Source: Alphaproteobacteria bacterium (lineage in GTDB: Bacteria > Pseudomonadota > Alphaproteobacteria > Paracaedibacterales > CAITNM01). From it: DNA of 26,779 nt. The stretch covers positions 1 to 26,779 of the forward strand of contig CANMNU010000004.1 of NCBI GenBank assembly GCA_947499175.1. Reading direction: 5' to 3'. Shown here piece by piece: positions 9,078 to 17,070 of this stretch. The notes under the pieces were generated by a model. It worked only from the letters and a program-made list of their open reading frames with translations. It did no database searches and was not told the origin of the DNA. The translations under genes and the position numbers were made by a program. Position 1 is the stretch's first letter; every line of letters starts with the position of its first letter.

Positions 9078-9700
9078 AGATCCTCAGCTTTCATTTCTTG
9101 AATCAGCAATAGGTCATCTTGTTGGCTGATCAATGCTGGGACTTGCTTAATTCCAAACTTTTTACAAATAATTCCCTGTTGATCAAAGTAAACTGTTAAA
9201 CCAATCTCCTTCATGATTTTTAAAGGCGCACCTTTTACAAAAATGAGCTTGGCCAAGGGGTAAGTTTTAAGCATTTTAAAGGCCCAGGTTAGATGATCTG
9301 ACGCGTCACCATCAATTAACAACAAAGGTTTAGTCATCGGCCGAATTGTTAAGGGGTTAACCTTGGTGCCCTTTTTATAAAAAACATTACCATTCTGGTC
9401 TGCGAGATCCTTCGTCACCACAATTGATGGATCAAAAGTAAAAGACCTTGGGGTTTGGGTATGGATAACATCTTTGACTGGGTTTGGCCGTTCAATGCCG
9501 ATTTTAACTCGGTCTTGAATTTGTTTTTGGTAAACTTCCAGCTTGCCATCCGCCTGGAGCTTCTGGAGCTTTTTTAATATCACCTCGATTAGGTCTTGCT
9601 CAAGAATCGGGAATACTTCGCCCATCACACCTTGGTCAACTGCGCCAAGCTGTACGGTAATACTTAGTAAGCAACAGATTTTGCTAAGGTTTTTGCGCAA
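9065..9700 (-). CDS. traW: TraW, F-type pilus assembly protein (TTG start)
   Basis: TraW is a periplasmic protein acting with TrbC in F pilus assembly. The reading frame is open up to 10261, but everything above about 9700 is antisense to a toxin-antitoxin pair and has no family character. TTG at 9700 gives 211 residues (F TraW is 210) starting with a signal peptide (LRKNLSKICCLLSITVQLGA). Domain hallmarks include RSFTFDPSIVVTKDL, GTKVNPL, LLLIDGD and IKQVPALI. The ribosome site before the TTG is poor. The start codon falls inside the candidate promoter of the antitoxin on the other strand, so arrival of that cassette may have replaced the original leader. Identification is strong; the start is inferred from length and signal peptide. 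Confidence 0.85.
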   Translation of the reverse strand: MRKNLSKICCLLSITVQLGAVDQGVMGEVFPILEQDLIEVILKKLQKLQADGKLEVYQKQIQDRVKIGIERPNPVKDVIHTQTPRSFTFDPSIVVTKDLADQNGNVFYKKGTKVNPLTIRPMTKPLLLIDGDASDHLTWAFKMLKTYPLAKLIFVKGAPLKIMKEIGLTVYFDQQGIICKKFGIKQVPALISQQDDLLLIQEMKAEDLWVE

Positions 9701-9709
9701 ACCTATGAT
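9681..9709 (+). promoter_or_regulatory. Candidate promoter and palindromic operator of toxin-antitoxin pair 2
   Basis: TTGCTA (9681-9686), a 17-base spacer and TATGAT (9704-9709) form a good sigma70 promoter pointing to the GTG at 9742. The spacer holds the perfect palindrome TTTGCGCAAA (9692-9701), part of the longer imperfect repeat AGGTTTTTGCGCAAACCT. This is an ideal position for autorepression by the antitoxin. The element overlaps the TTG start codon of traW on the other strand. Confidence 0.6.
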
Positions 9710-9741
9710 ATTATTAACTAAAATATTTTGCAGAGGCGCAC

Positions 9742-9957
9742 GTGCAGATAGAAATCCCCAAAGACTTAGAAAAATTGTTAGTTGACGTGTCAAAAAAGTT
9801 TTCTCTAGATCCTTCGAGTATGGCTTTGAAGGCCTTGGAGGAGTATTTAGAGGACCAGCACGATTATCACGTGGCTGTAAATGCTTACAATGAATATATT
9901 CAAAATGGAAGAAAGGGAACTTCCCTTTCTGATGTAAAAAAAGAACTTGGTCTTTAG
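9742..9957 (+). CDS. RelB-like antitoxin (TA pair 2)
   Basis: This 71-residue protein (MQIEIPKDLEKLLVDVSKKF, then SSMALKALEEYLEDQHDYHVAVNAY) fits a small beta-strand/helix/helix DNA-binding head with a charged toxin-binding tail. It would neutralise the RelE-type toxin that follows. The GTG start is supported by AGAGG at 9733-9737. The stop is one base before the toxin ATG. It resembles the antitoxin at 4235-4459 in plan (EYL-D/E followed by a tyrosine-rich helix) but not closely in sequence, so cross-neutralisation is unlikely. It runs against the tra operon, in the gap between the peptidase gene and traW. Confidence 0.83.
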   Translation: MQIEIPKDLEKLLVDVSKKFSLDPSSMALKALEEYLEDQHDYHVAVNAYNEYIQNGRKGTSLSDVKKELGL

Positions 9958-9958
9958 A

Positions 9959-10240
9959 ATGAAACTTTGGATTCTTGATTTGCACGATAAAGCAAAGAAA
10001 CAACTGCAGAATCTGCCAAAAGATACTCAAAAGCGTATTATTAGCTATTTTGAAGAAAGAGTCTTGACTCATATTGACCCAATTTCTTTGGCATCTCCCC
10101 TTGTTGGCGAAATGAGTGGGTTTTACCGTTATCGCATTGGCGATTATCGAGTAATCACAATTATCGACCGCGGTAAGATGATTGTTTTGGCACTTGAAAT
10201 CGGTCACCGCAAAGAAATCTATAAAAAAATTCACCACTAA
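9959..10240 (+). CDS. RelE/ParE-superfamily toxin (TA pair 2)
   Basis: From the ATG at 9959 the product is 93 residues. A TTG at 9947 overlapping the antitoxin is possible but less natural. The sequence shows the RelE pattern: a helical N-terminus with LPKDTQKRIISYFEERVL, the core YRYRIGDYRVI, and a C-terminal IGHRKEIYKKI with Arg and Tyr placed as in ribosome-dependent RNase toxins. It is paralogous to the toxin at 4446-4724. The stop is 4 bases from the convergent stop of the S26 peptidase gene. Both cassettes therefore share one layout: toxin tail-to-tail with the upstream tra gene, antitoxin head-to-head with the downstream one. Confidence 0.86.
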   Translation: MKLWILDLHDKAKKQLQNLPKDTQKRIISYFEERVLTHIDPISLASPLVGEMSGFYRYRIGDYRVITIIDRGKMIVLALEIGHRKEIYKKIHH

Positions 10241-10244
10241 TTCC

Positions 10245-10826
10245 TCAAACAATCCCAACAACCTTGCCCTCTAAATCACTAACTGCTACTAAACCGACCT
10301 CTTGATAGCGTGAATCAAAACTTTTAGGATGGGTTGAGTGTAGAAAAACCCGCCCCTCTGGAATTAGTTGCGGTTTAATTGCGGTTAAAGTTATCGCGTC
10401 GTTACCACCAGCCTGTACACCATTTTTGACACCATTTGGAACATCAGATTGGGTTGCACAAAATTCAGTCCGCTCGCACACTTTGCCAACCTTTTCTTGG
10501 TTAATAAAAATATTGCCCCGAGCATCAGCACTGACTTGATCACCAGCTGTGCCAATAATTCTTTTAATAATTTTACCTTTGTAAAATCCATTATAAACAA
10601 CCGTTAGGTCACCTTTTTTAGGGGTAAATTTAGGAAACTGCACAAAATAACGCTGCGGCAAAGAATCCGTAGGACTTTTGATGAAATGCACATGTTCACT
10701 AAAAATGCCGATGCTGATAAAAGTTATAGCAAAGCTCCACAAACCCTTTTTAAGGTTAGCTTTATCGAGTTTAAAACCCTTAAGGTGTAGCTTCGTCTTT
10801 TGTTCTAAAGTTTTTAATTGCATCAT
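10245..10826 (-). CDS. S26-family signal peptidase (conjugative TraF/TrhF type)
   Basis: This 193-residue membrane peptidase probably matures the pilin or another tra protein. One membrane segment lies around residues 28-45. The catalytic serine is Ser55 in TDSLPQRYF. The general base lysine is Lys88 in IIKRIIGTAGD, the equivalent of the IKR-x-GLPGD box of signal peptidase I. The C-terminal block VFLHSTHPKSFDSRYQEVG is the usual box E (DSRY-G). Such a peptidase is absent from the F plasmid itself but present in SXT/R391-like and IncP systems, where it is named TrhF or TraF. It starts directly after the trbI stop and precedes the second toxin-antitoxin pair. Confidence 0.9.
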   Translation of the reverse strand: MMQLKTLEQKTKLHLKGFKLDKANLKKGLWSFAITFISIGIFSEHVHFIKSPTDSLPQRYFVQFPKFTPKKGDLTVVYNGFYKGKIIKRIIGTAGDQVSADARGNIFINQEKVGKVCERTEFCATQSDVPNGVKNGVQAGGNDAITLTAIKPQLIPEGRVFLHSTHPKSFDSRYQEVGLVAVSDLEGKVVGIV

Positions 10827-11180
10827 TTACTTAACCCTTACTGTTTTTGTGACTCTTTCATTTAAAATTTCTTTAAAGGTTTCGGTGTAATCAGGTAATT
10901 CACAACTGAGCACCGCTCCTTTAGCCAATAGAGTAAGTTTTTGCTCTTGCCCAAAAGAATCAATCACCTCTTTAATTTCCTCAATCACCTGTTGCATCAC
11001 CCCTTGCGGTACCGTGCCACTGGGGTAAGCTTTGGCAAGGTTTTGGGATTGTTCAGAAAGTAATGATTGCATATCGACTGTGCCCAGCTTTTTACTTGGG
11101 TTACTTAACCCCAAACAAAGGGCTGCAACGCTTAAGCTAAACGTGGTCACCAGTGCTAAATTTTGTTGATTAATTTGCAT
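10827..11180 (-). CDS. trbI: TrbI, F-type conjugative transfer protein
   Basis: TrbI is a small inner-membrane protein of the F system whose loss or excess affects pilus retraction and outgrowth. The product has 117 residues (F TrbI 128). It has an N-terminal membrane anchor (about residues 9-25) and a periplasmic part that is probably helical. It then has the conserved block LLAKGAVLSCELPDYTETF and ends in a basic strand. GGGAG precedes the ATG. Its position between traC and traW matches the F operon. The assignment rests on the KGAV-C-LPDYT block, size and position. Confidence 0.75.
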   Translation of the reverse strand: MQINQQNLALVTTFSLSVAALCLGLSNPSKKLGTVDMQSLLSEQSQNLAKAYPSGTVPQGVMQQVIEEIKEVIDSFGQEQKLTLLAKGAVLSCELPDYTETFKEILNERVTKTVRVK

Positions 11181-11192
11181 AAAACTTGCTCC

Positions 11193-11714
11193 CTATTCTT
11201 TAACTGGATAGGGAAAGTTCGCCGCAATAAAATCATCCGTGACATCTTTAACCCCACAATCTTTGTGATAAACAATTACCGTTACATTTTTTGCCAGTTC
11301 ATATTTGCCAATGATCTGACGTAAACGATCCAATAATTCTTGAATTGTTTCTTTAACTGTGGAGTTGCTAGTTTCTGCACTGGAATCAAGTAAAGCTGCC
11401 ATTTGAATCGCAATACGCCTGAGACAAACCCCAACCTTTGCACGCTTGCTTTCTAATTTTTTAGAAAGAATCATCATTTTATGAACATCCTCAGCAGTTA
11501 TGTCTGGCGCCTGCGGCTTGCTTGCAGCATTAACGCCTGACCACAAGCTGATAACCGTTAAACCGAGTAATAATTTTTTCACAACTTTTTTCTTTCTCGC
11601 TTTTTTGGGTTTTTTGACTAGTTTTGCTGTTGATTGCATGATTTTTTCCTTGAGGATTGCTAGACCCTCAAATGAGGTAATAACATTTGAGGTGAGTACA
11701 TTAGTTGATCGCAT
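11193..11714 (-). CDS. Unidentified exported tra-operon protein
   Basis: I do not recognise this family. Two starts have near-identical contexts: ATG at 11714 (173 residues) and ATG at 11639 (148 residues), each preceded by AAGGAAAAA. The second gives a classical signal peptide: a very lysine-rich n-region, the core LLLGLTVISLWSG, and a likely cleavage after VNA. The mature part (about 105 residues) is helical, with two cysteines (GVCLRR and KDCGVK) that could pair, and ends in FPYPVKE. It lies between traC and trbI, where F encodes no homologue, so an accessory periplasmic pilus-assembly role is only a guess. The two possible start regions are parts of an imperfect duplication. Confidence 0.7.
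   Translation of the reverse strand: MRSTNVLTSNVITSFEGLAILKEKIMQSTAKLVKKPKKARKKKVVKKLLLGLTVISLWSGVNAASKPQAPDITAEDVHKMMILSKKLESKRAKVGVCLRRIAIQMAALLDSSAETSNSTVKETIQELLDRLRQIIGKYELAKNVTVIVYHKDCGVKDVTDDFIAANFPYPVKE
11666..11692 (-). repeat. Perfect 9-bp hairpin in the traC-orf junction
   Basis: CCTCAAATG (11666-11674) and CATTTGAGG (11684-11692) are perfect reverse complements with a 9-base loop. The hairpin lies just upstream of the ATG at 11639 in the transcript. No U-tract follows in the tra direction, so it is not a terminator. RNA processing or control of start choice are possibilities. Confidence 0.55.
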
Positions 11715-14237
11715 AAATTTTTCCTTTCTCGCTTTTTTGGTTTTTTTGACTGATCCGAGGGAGGATCAATTGTTTGATCGCATCGCCTGTACTGACACCA
11801 ATTTGGTTAAGCTGTTTAACGGCCGCAAAATCTTCCGCTTTCGTCGAATACAACAGCCCTGAAAACGGATCGAGGATTAAACGGCCAATCGCATAACCAT
11901 TCGGCCCAATAATCATCACCTCGGCATATTGTCCCTGTTTGGTTTTGACTGATTTTAATTGCGCTTCTTTTTGCAGGCTTAAACTCAATCTGTCAGTTTT
12001 TTTAAGTTGTTCGATCGATTCAGGTTTTTGGGCAAGCATGCACATCCAGTCACTGTTATCAAACGCCGCTTGTGCCCCAGGACTTTGAAAGAAGTCATTA
12101 ATACTTTGCGTACCCACCACCAATGAACCACGATATTTACGTAAACGTCTGGCCAGAGTTTCAATAAATACGCCGCTCTGTTTACCCCTCAGCATATCCC
12201 AAGCTTCATCAAAAACAATATTAAATGGCGTTTGCCGATCTCCTAAAAACATCTGGTTGGTAATGTTGATGATCATCATCTGTACCACCACCGCCTGGAG
12301 GTCTTTGCGTTCTTTGAGTTCCTCAAGTTCAATGACAATCAAAGCATTATCAAGGTTAACCGTGCTGACCCCGTTAAAATAACGTCCATAAGTTCCAGAT
12401 GCCTATACGGATAAAGCATTTGCCCTAAATCCCTAGCTTTAGAATCTGGGTGACCAGTTAACCAATCCGCAATATCACTAATCGTCGATTGGTTTTTGTA
12501 TTTTTCCCAGGTTTCTAGCATCGCCTGTTCTAATAGCGCTGCCCCTTTATCATCGACCCCATGATTTGGTGCAGCCATGAGAATTAGTACCGATTTAAGC
12601 ATTGCTAGGGCATCGCTTGCGACTTCATCATTATCGGTTGGAATCGTGGTGAATGGGTTTAAACATAAAGTTGTGTGCGGGCTAAATTCAATAAATTGCC
12701 CTTCCAGTAAAACGCAGGTTTTTTCAAAAGATCGACCGACATCAAGCACAAAGACTCGGCCCCCCAGGCCAAGGGTGGTCGTCATCAGTTCTTGCATGAA
12801 TACGGATTTACCTGAACCTGAACGTCCCACCACACAAACGTTGTAGTTACCCGCATCATTATCAAAGGCATACCAGTTAAATACTTGGCCACGTCGCCCA
12901 GCTAATAACATGCCAGGAGTCTTGGTGCCTTTCCACTCCCCTTGAATCGGCAACAAATTAGCTGATTCTGGCGAAATTGTCGTCTTAAGCTTTTTTTTAT
13001 GGAGCAGAGCTTGTACCATTTCTTGGCCCCACATCATCGGCAAACTGGTTAAAAACATCGGTAAATGGAATAATTGATTAGCTACCAGTTTCCATTCTTT
13101 AGCGGTAAACAAATTTAGAAGAATTTGTTCGGCATTATCAATCTCTTTAGGTTTGCTCATGAGGATCACGCCAAACTGAGTCTGAACAACACGTTCACCC
13201 CTATTCAATGCTTCCCTAACAAAAGCTAATTCTTCCGCTTCTTCCTTGACACCTGGTAGATATTTACTAATCGGTGAATAGGCTTGCTTTCCTACATAGG
13301 AAGCTTTGGCGAGTATTTGATTTTTAGGTTTTTCTTGTTTGGGAATAGTCACCCCATAGTGGATCATGAATGGACAGGGAATCTGAGCCTGATCCCGGTC
13401 CAAGTCACCAATTAGTTCACCCATCGCATGCAATGACCACCCCCGCGGATAAGACTTAACACCGTAGGTACGCACAACCTGATCATTTAAAGCCAAACCA
13501 CGGTGTTTAACTTTTAAAATAGTTGTTCCATCGGTTATCTGCTCAGATAGGCTTTGTAAGGGATTCCACTGCACTGTTTGGGTATTCACCTCATCTGTGG
13601 TCGTATTTAAAATACTTCCTATCGTTGCCATCAAATCATTGGCATCCCAGCTGTGCACCGGTAAACCTAGCATTTGTAAGGTCGTGATGATTTGGTTTTT
13701 TAAACGTTCACACAGTTCCTGGTCAGACCTCACACTGCTATCACGGGTTTTGGAGAAACTTAAAAAACACCGAAAGTTACGTAAAGAATAGGGTTTAAAC
13801 GGTGAATAATGAGCAAACCCCTTTAAATAATCCGCCCGCTGCTGCGCCATGTATTGCAAGGTCGCAGATTGCCCCTGTCGCGCTTGTTGATAAACATCTA
13901 ACTGATTACCAATATGCGGGTCAGCCCAGAGCATGACCTGCAAAGCGCTTGTCTCTGGTAAAGCAAGGGCAAAAAGATTGGCAACCTCTTTTTGCATCTC
14001 AGAACTGGCACCGACCAAAGGTGCCGTTTCAATCACAAAACCCACACTTTCCCGGTTATAAAACAGCTTGGTGCTTGAATCATAAGCATCATAGGGCAAA
14101 AGATCGGAGATCTTAGAAAATGCCGCCATTTGCGCCATCGCTTTTTCAAACTGGCTTTGATCGCTTGGGTTATGCCCGTGTTCTTCACTGTCTTCACCCA
14201 ATTGGGAAAATAGTTTTTTACCAAGTTTTACTAACAT
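11701..14237 (-). pseudogene. traC: TraC, F-type pilus assembly ATPase (frameshifted)
   Basis: TraC is the VirB4-like ATPase that powers pilus assembly. The two reading frames together give about 845 residues (F TraC 875). The first (12339-14237) carries the TraC N-domain and Walker A GRSGSGKS near residue 467. The second (11701 to about 12403) carries Walker B VFDEAWDML and the C-terminal motifs. The first ends in an unrelated tail after QMLYPY. From about 12403 the other frame continues the family sequence ASGTYGRYFNG. One base is missing at 12403/12404: CCGTATAGG where CCGTATACGG would restore the frame. If real, the ATPase lobes are split and pilus assembly should fail. A TTG at 12342 could restart the second part, but Walker A and B would remain on separate chains. 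A sequencing error is the alternative. Confidence 0.9.
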
Positions 14238-14262
14238 CTATCTAATCCGATCTTTAACTTGA

Positions 14263-14712
14263 CTAAACTGCATTAACTTGCCAAAAGCTTTGACGCAGCA
14301 AAGTATGCATAATTGATGCCTCATGAAAATTGCCATTCATATCTTGAAATGGCGCAAACCAAATCCGTAGGTGCTGCTCTGGCTGCCGCTGAATTACGGA
14401 ATGGTCCGACAACACAATTGCCTCAGGATGAGCTATTGCCACAGGGGTCTGCACAATCACCGGCGCCACCACTGAATTTTGATCGACTTCACTTTTAAGC
14501 CCATCAATTTTACCCTGATCAACCATCGCATTTACTTGCGCAATCGACTTAGCTCCCACCCCTTTAGTTGCTTCACTGTCAAAGCTTTCCGAAACACTTG
14601 AACAGGCGGTAAGTGTGATCAAGCATAAAAAGCTAATGACTTGGCTTAACTTTTTGCAATTTTTGCTTTTAATTCGTTTCATTTTCATTTGCATGTTCAT
14701 TCTTACCTTCAT
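14263..14712 (-). CDS. traV: TraV, outer-membrane lipoprotein of the F-type secretion channel
   Basis: TraV is the VirB7-like lipoprotein that anchors the TraK-TraB channel in the outer membrane. The 149-residue product has a lysine-rich N-terminus, a hydrophobic stretch and a lipobox LTAC with the lipidated Cys at 37. A serine-rich linker and a C-terminal WFAPFQDMNGNFHEAS block follow, typical of TraV. F TraV is about 171 residues. The ATG overlaps the last base of the traB stop (TAATG), and the stop is 25 bases before traC. Several methionines near the N-terminus leave the exact start open. Confidence 0.88.
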   Translation of the reverse strand: MKVRMNMQMKMKRIKSKNCKKLSQVISFLCLITLTACSSVSESFDSEATKGVGAKSIAQVNAMVDQGKIDGLKSEVDQNSVVAPVIVQTPVAIAHPEAIVLSDHSVIQRQPEQHLRIWFAPFQDMNGNFHEASIMHTLLRQSFWQVNAV

Positions 14713-16200
14713 TACCTGGCCCTCTCTTGATTACTTGGAATCCATGCTTCAACCGGTTTTTGGGCCGTACCACTTGCACCATGGAGTTGGCTTAAACGTT
14801 GTTGATCATTGACCCGGATCATTTCACCGCGTGCTGCTGAGTTTTCAAAAGCTACCCCAGCGGTAAAGACGATATCCACCTTGCGTCCTGCCTGAACCTG
14901 AATCACCGGTTGCATCTGCTCTGCACGTTTAATATAAAAATCGGCGTATTTGTCCAAAGCCCCGCTTGCCCCCTTAGCTGCGCCAAACTTCAGCATATCT
15001 GGGTTAGTCATTGGGTTGGTTTGCGCTAAACCATTCATGGGTGAAAAAGTTACCGGACTGTGAGCTTGACTTAAGAAATTACCCATCCCCGATAAAAAGC
15101 CACCAATCGCCGCATTGCGCATACTTTCACCGGCACGATCGACAACCACACCGCGAAGTCCAGCTCGACCATCTTCACCCGCAACATAACCATTGACCGT
15201 CATTTCAACGATTTCTCCAGTTTTACGTTCCGTACAGGTGAGTTTTTCTAAACGCATATAGACACGCTCCGATGAAATATCCCCATAACATGCCGCCAAG
15301 ACATGGCAGCCGCATAAATCGCTTTTAAATTTTCTAGGCAAAGTGCCATGGTCGGTTACCCGCAGTAAAACTGGATTCGGATTATTACTGGCCTGAATAC
15401 TTGTGCTCGCATCAACACCGCCAAGCATCACGGCTCCCGCAAAAGCACCCGCAGGAATCGTATTGTCCGCCGTTTTTAAATTCTTGTTACTTTTACTGTT
15501 AGCCAGCATCAAACTCGTGCGTTGAATGCCTTTGGAACGAAATCTTGGGGTTGGGGTTTGGTTTTGGACAACTGGTGGTAATGATCGTGCAGTTTTGGGC
15601 TGTGTATTTGCAAACGTTGGCCCACCTCCTGCCGACTGTTTGCCAACCATATCAAAAGGTACAGCACTATCGCTTGTTTGCGCTTGGGTTTTTAAAGTTT
15701 CAATTAAATCAGTGGTGGCAGCGGCTGGATCCTGAGGGTTTTACTTGAAATTACCGGGATTTGCTTGGGAATTGTTGGAGTTGAAACTCAATTTTTGCTT
15801 GGGAATTGTTGGAGTTGAAACTCAATTGTTGCACCATACCTTGCAGATGATTCTGGTTAAGCGATGTTGATGCGGTTGGTACAGCTTGTTCATTAATTTT
15901 AACCAGGGTTTGCAGCATTTTTTCCATAGCCGCAAGGCGTTTGGCTTGCAGCTCATGTTCGGTTGTAAACTTTTCAGCCCACATTTCCTTAGGATCCAGG
16001 CGTGACGCTCCACTGGTAATCGGGGCTTTATAACTAGCTGCAGGTTTTGAGGTTTTGGTAAGTGAAGGACCATTAACCAGCATCACCACCAAAGTCACAA
16101 TCACCACGGACATTACAGCAACGACACCGTAGAGACGGATATTTTGTGAACGTCTTATCAAAGCTGCGTCATCAGTTACAATTATTTTTTGCTCAGCCAT
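14712..16200 (-). pseudogene. traB: TraB, VirB10-like channel protein, broken by a 34-bp tandem duplication
   Basis: TraB spans the envelope and joins the inner-membrane parts to the TraK/TraV ring. The N-terminal frame (15751-16200, 149 residues) has a membrane anchor at about residues 25-45 and a helical stretch, then stops. The C-terminal frame (14712-15650 and upstream) has the proline-rich linker and the VirB10-like beta domain, including LPRKFKSDLCGCHVLAACYGD and GEIVEMTVNGYVAGEDGRAGL. Between them a 34-bp unit is present twice in tandem (15761-15794 and 15795-15828, one mismatch). Removing one copy brings the two frames into register, but a TAA at 15741-15743 would still interrupt. At least two lesions therefore separate the halves. 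Confidence 0.88.
15761..15828. repeat. 34-bp tandem duplication inside traB
   Basis: The unit beginning TTGCTTGGGAATTGTTGG occurs at 15761-15794 and again at 15795-15828, identical except for the last base. Because 34 is not a multiple of three, the second copy shifts the traB frame and leads to a stop at 15751-15753. Replication slippage is the likely origin. Confidence 0.95.
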
Positions 16201-16202
16201 AC

Positions 16203-17069
16203 TTAACGCACCACAACATAAAGCGTGGTTGATTCACCGGCTTGTAAAATTCTTTTTTCAAAAGACAGCGCTAAATCACAGTTGTGTAAAAAATCTTTTT
16301 CTAAAACATCCATTGCCACATCCGTGGTGTTTTGCACATTTAGCTTTAAACCTTTGAAAGCGCCTAAATTAAAGGCTTGCATAAAATCAACCTCAATCCC
16401 TTTTAAGCTTTTGCGATTCACTCCATCAATATCCAGCACTGGCGCAGCGCCGGAGACGAGATATTTCATAGCAACGATTATTTGGTCTTGAAAAGTATGA
16501 GCTGCGCCAAAGCCGGGTGATTGCATGCCATAGGCCGGATTATGAGAAAAATCGCCCTGCACCCCTTGCACCCTTTGTCTCGCCCCTTGTCCTACCGCAT
16601 TTTGCCCTGCCACACCTTGTCCTGCCGCGGCTGCAGCATGGAAGGAAGGAAAAGCCCCAAGTCCGCCGGTGGCATCGATTAAGGTTTCGCTTCCAGTTCC
16701 AACTCCCGCATTCTTTAAAATAACCGTAGTCGCCTCACGTTCTTCAGGTTGTAAGACCATATCTTGGGTGACACCGTTTTCGGTGATGAGGGTCACACTC
16801 AAAGGTTTTTTGCCGTTTTCAGAGGTGGGTTTTAAAAATAATTGCCCAGTACTTTCCTCCGTCTGCACTTCATAAGCATCATTGTCCCCAAAAATCTGGG
16901 TAATCCGATCACCAGATACAGCTAAGCGGTTCATTGAATCACAAGAGATTGCTGCCTTAAGGCGTTTTTCTGGATTCATCGTTATCGTTTGGCTTGCGGC
17001 ACCAGAACTTGCGGAAAAAAGTTCAAGGCTGATTAGTTCAAGCACGATTAATGGTAAAAGGAGCCGCAT
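16203..17069 (-). CDS. traK: TraK, outer-membrane ring component (VirB9-like)
   Basis: TraK is the VirB9-like periplasmic protein that joins TraV and TraB in the outer-membrane core complex. The ATG at 17069 is chosen because AGGAGG lies about 9 bases upstream and the start follows the traE stop as TAATATG. A frame extension to 17099 adds nothing of value. The 288-residue product has a signal peptide (about 1-24) and the N-terminal ring domain with DRITQIFGDNDAYEVQTEES. A low-complexity Gly/Gln/Ala/Val insert follows (about 145-175), then the C-terminal domain ending ESTTLYVVVR. F TraK is 242 residues; the insert explains most of the extra length. Confidence 0.9.
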   Translation of the reverse strand: MRLLLPLIVLELISLELFSASSGAASQTITMNPEKRLKAAISCDSMNRLAVSGDRITQIFGDNDAYEVQTEESTGQLFLKPTSENGKKPLSVTLITENGVTQDMVLQPEEREATTVILKNAGVGTGSETLIDATGGLGAFPSFHAAAAAGQGVAGQNAVGQGARQRVQGVQGDFSHNPAYGMQSPGFGAAHTFQDQIIVAMKYLVSGAAPVLDIDGVNRKSLKGIEVDFMQAFNLGAFKGLKLNVQNTTDVAMDVLEKDFLHNCDLALSFEKRILQAGESTTLYVVVR

Positions 17070-17070
17070 A

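Noticed and set aside
9701..10261. Long 5' extension of the traW frame (up to 398 codons)
   Set aside because: It is exactly antisense to the toxin-antitoxin pair, has no signal peptide or family similarity, and TTG at 9700 gives the expected TraW length.
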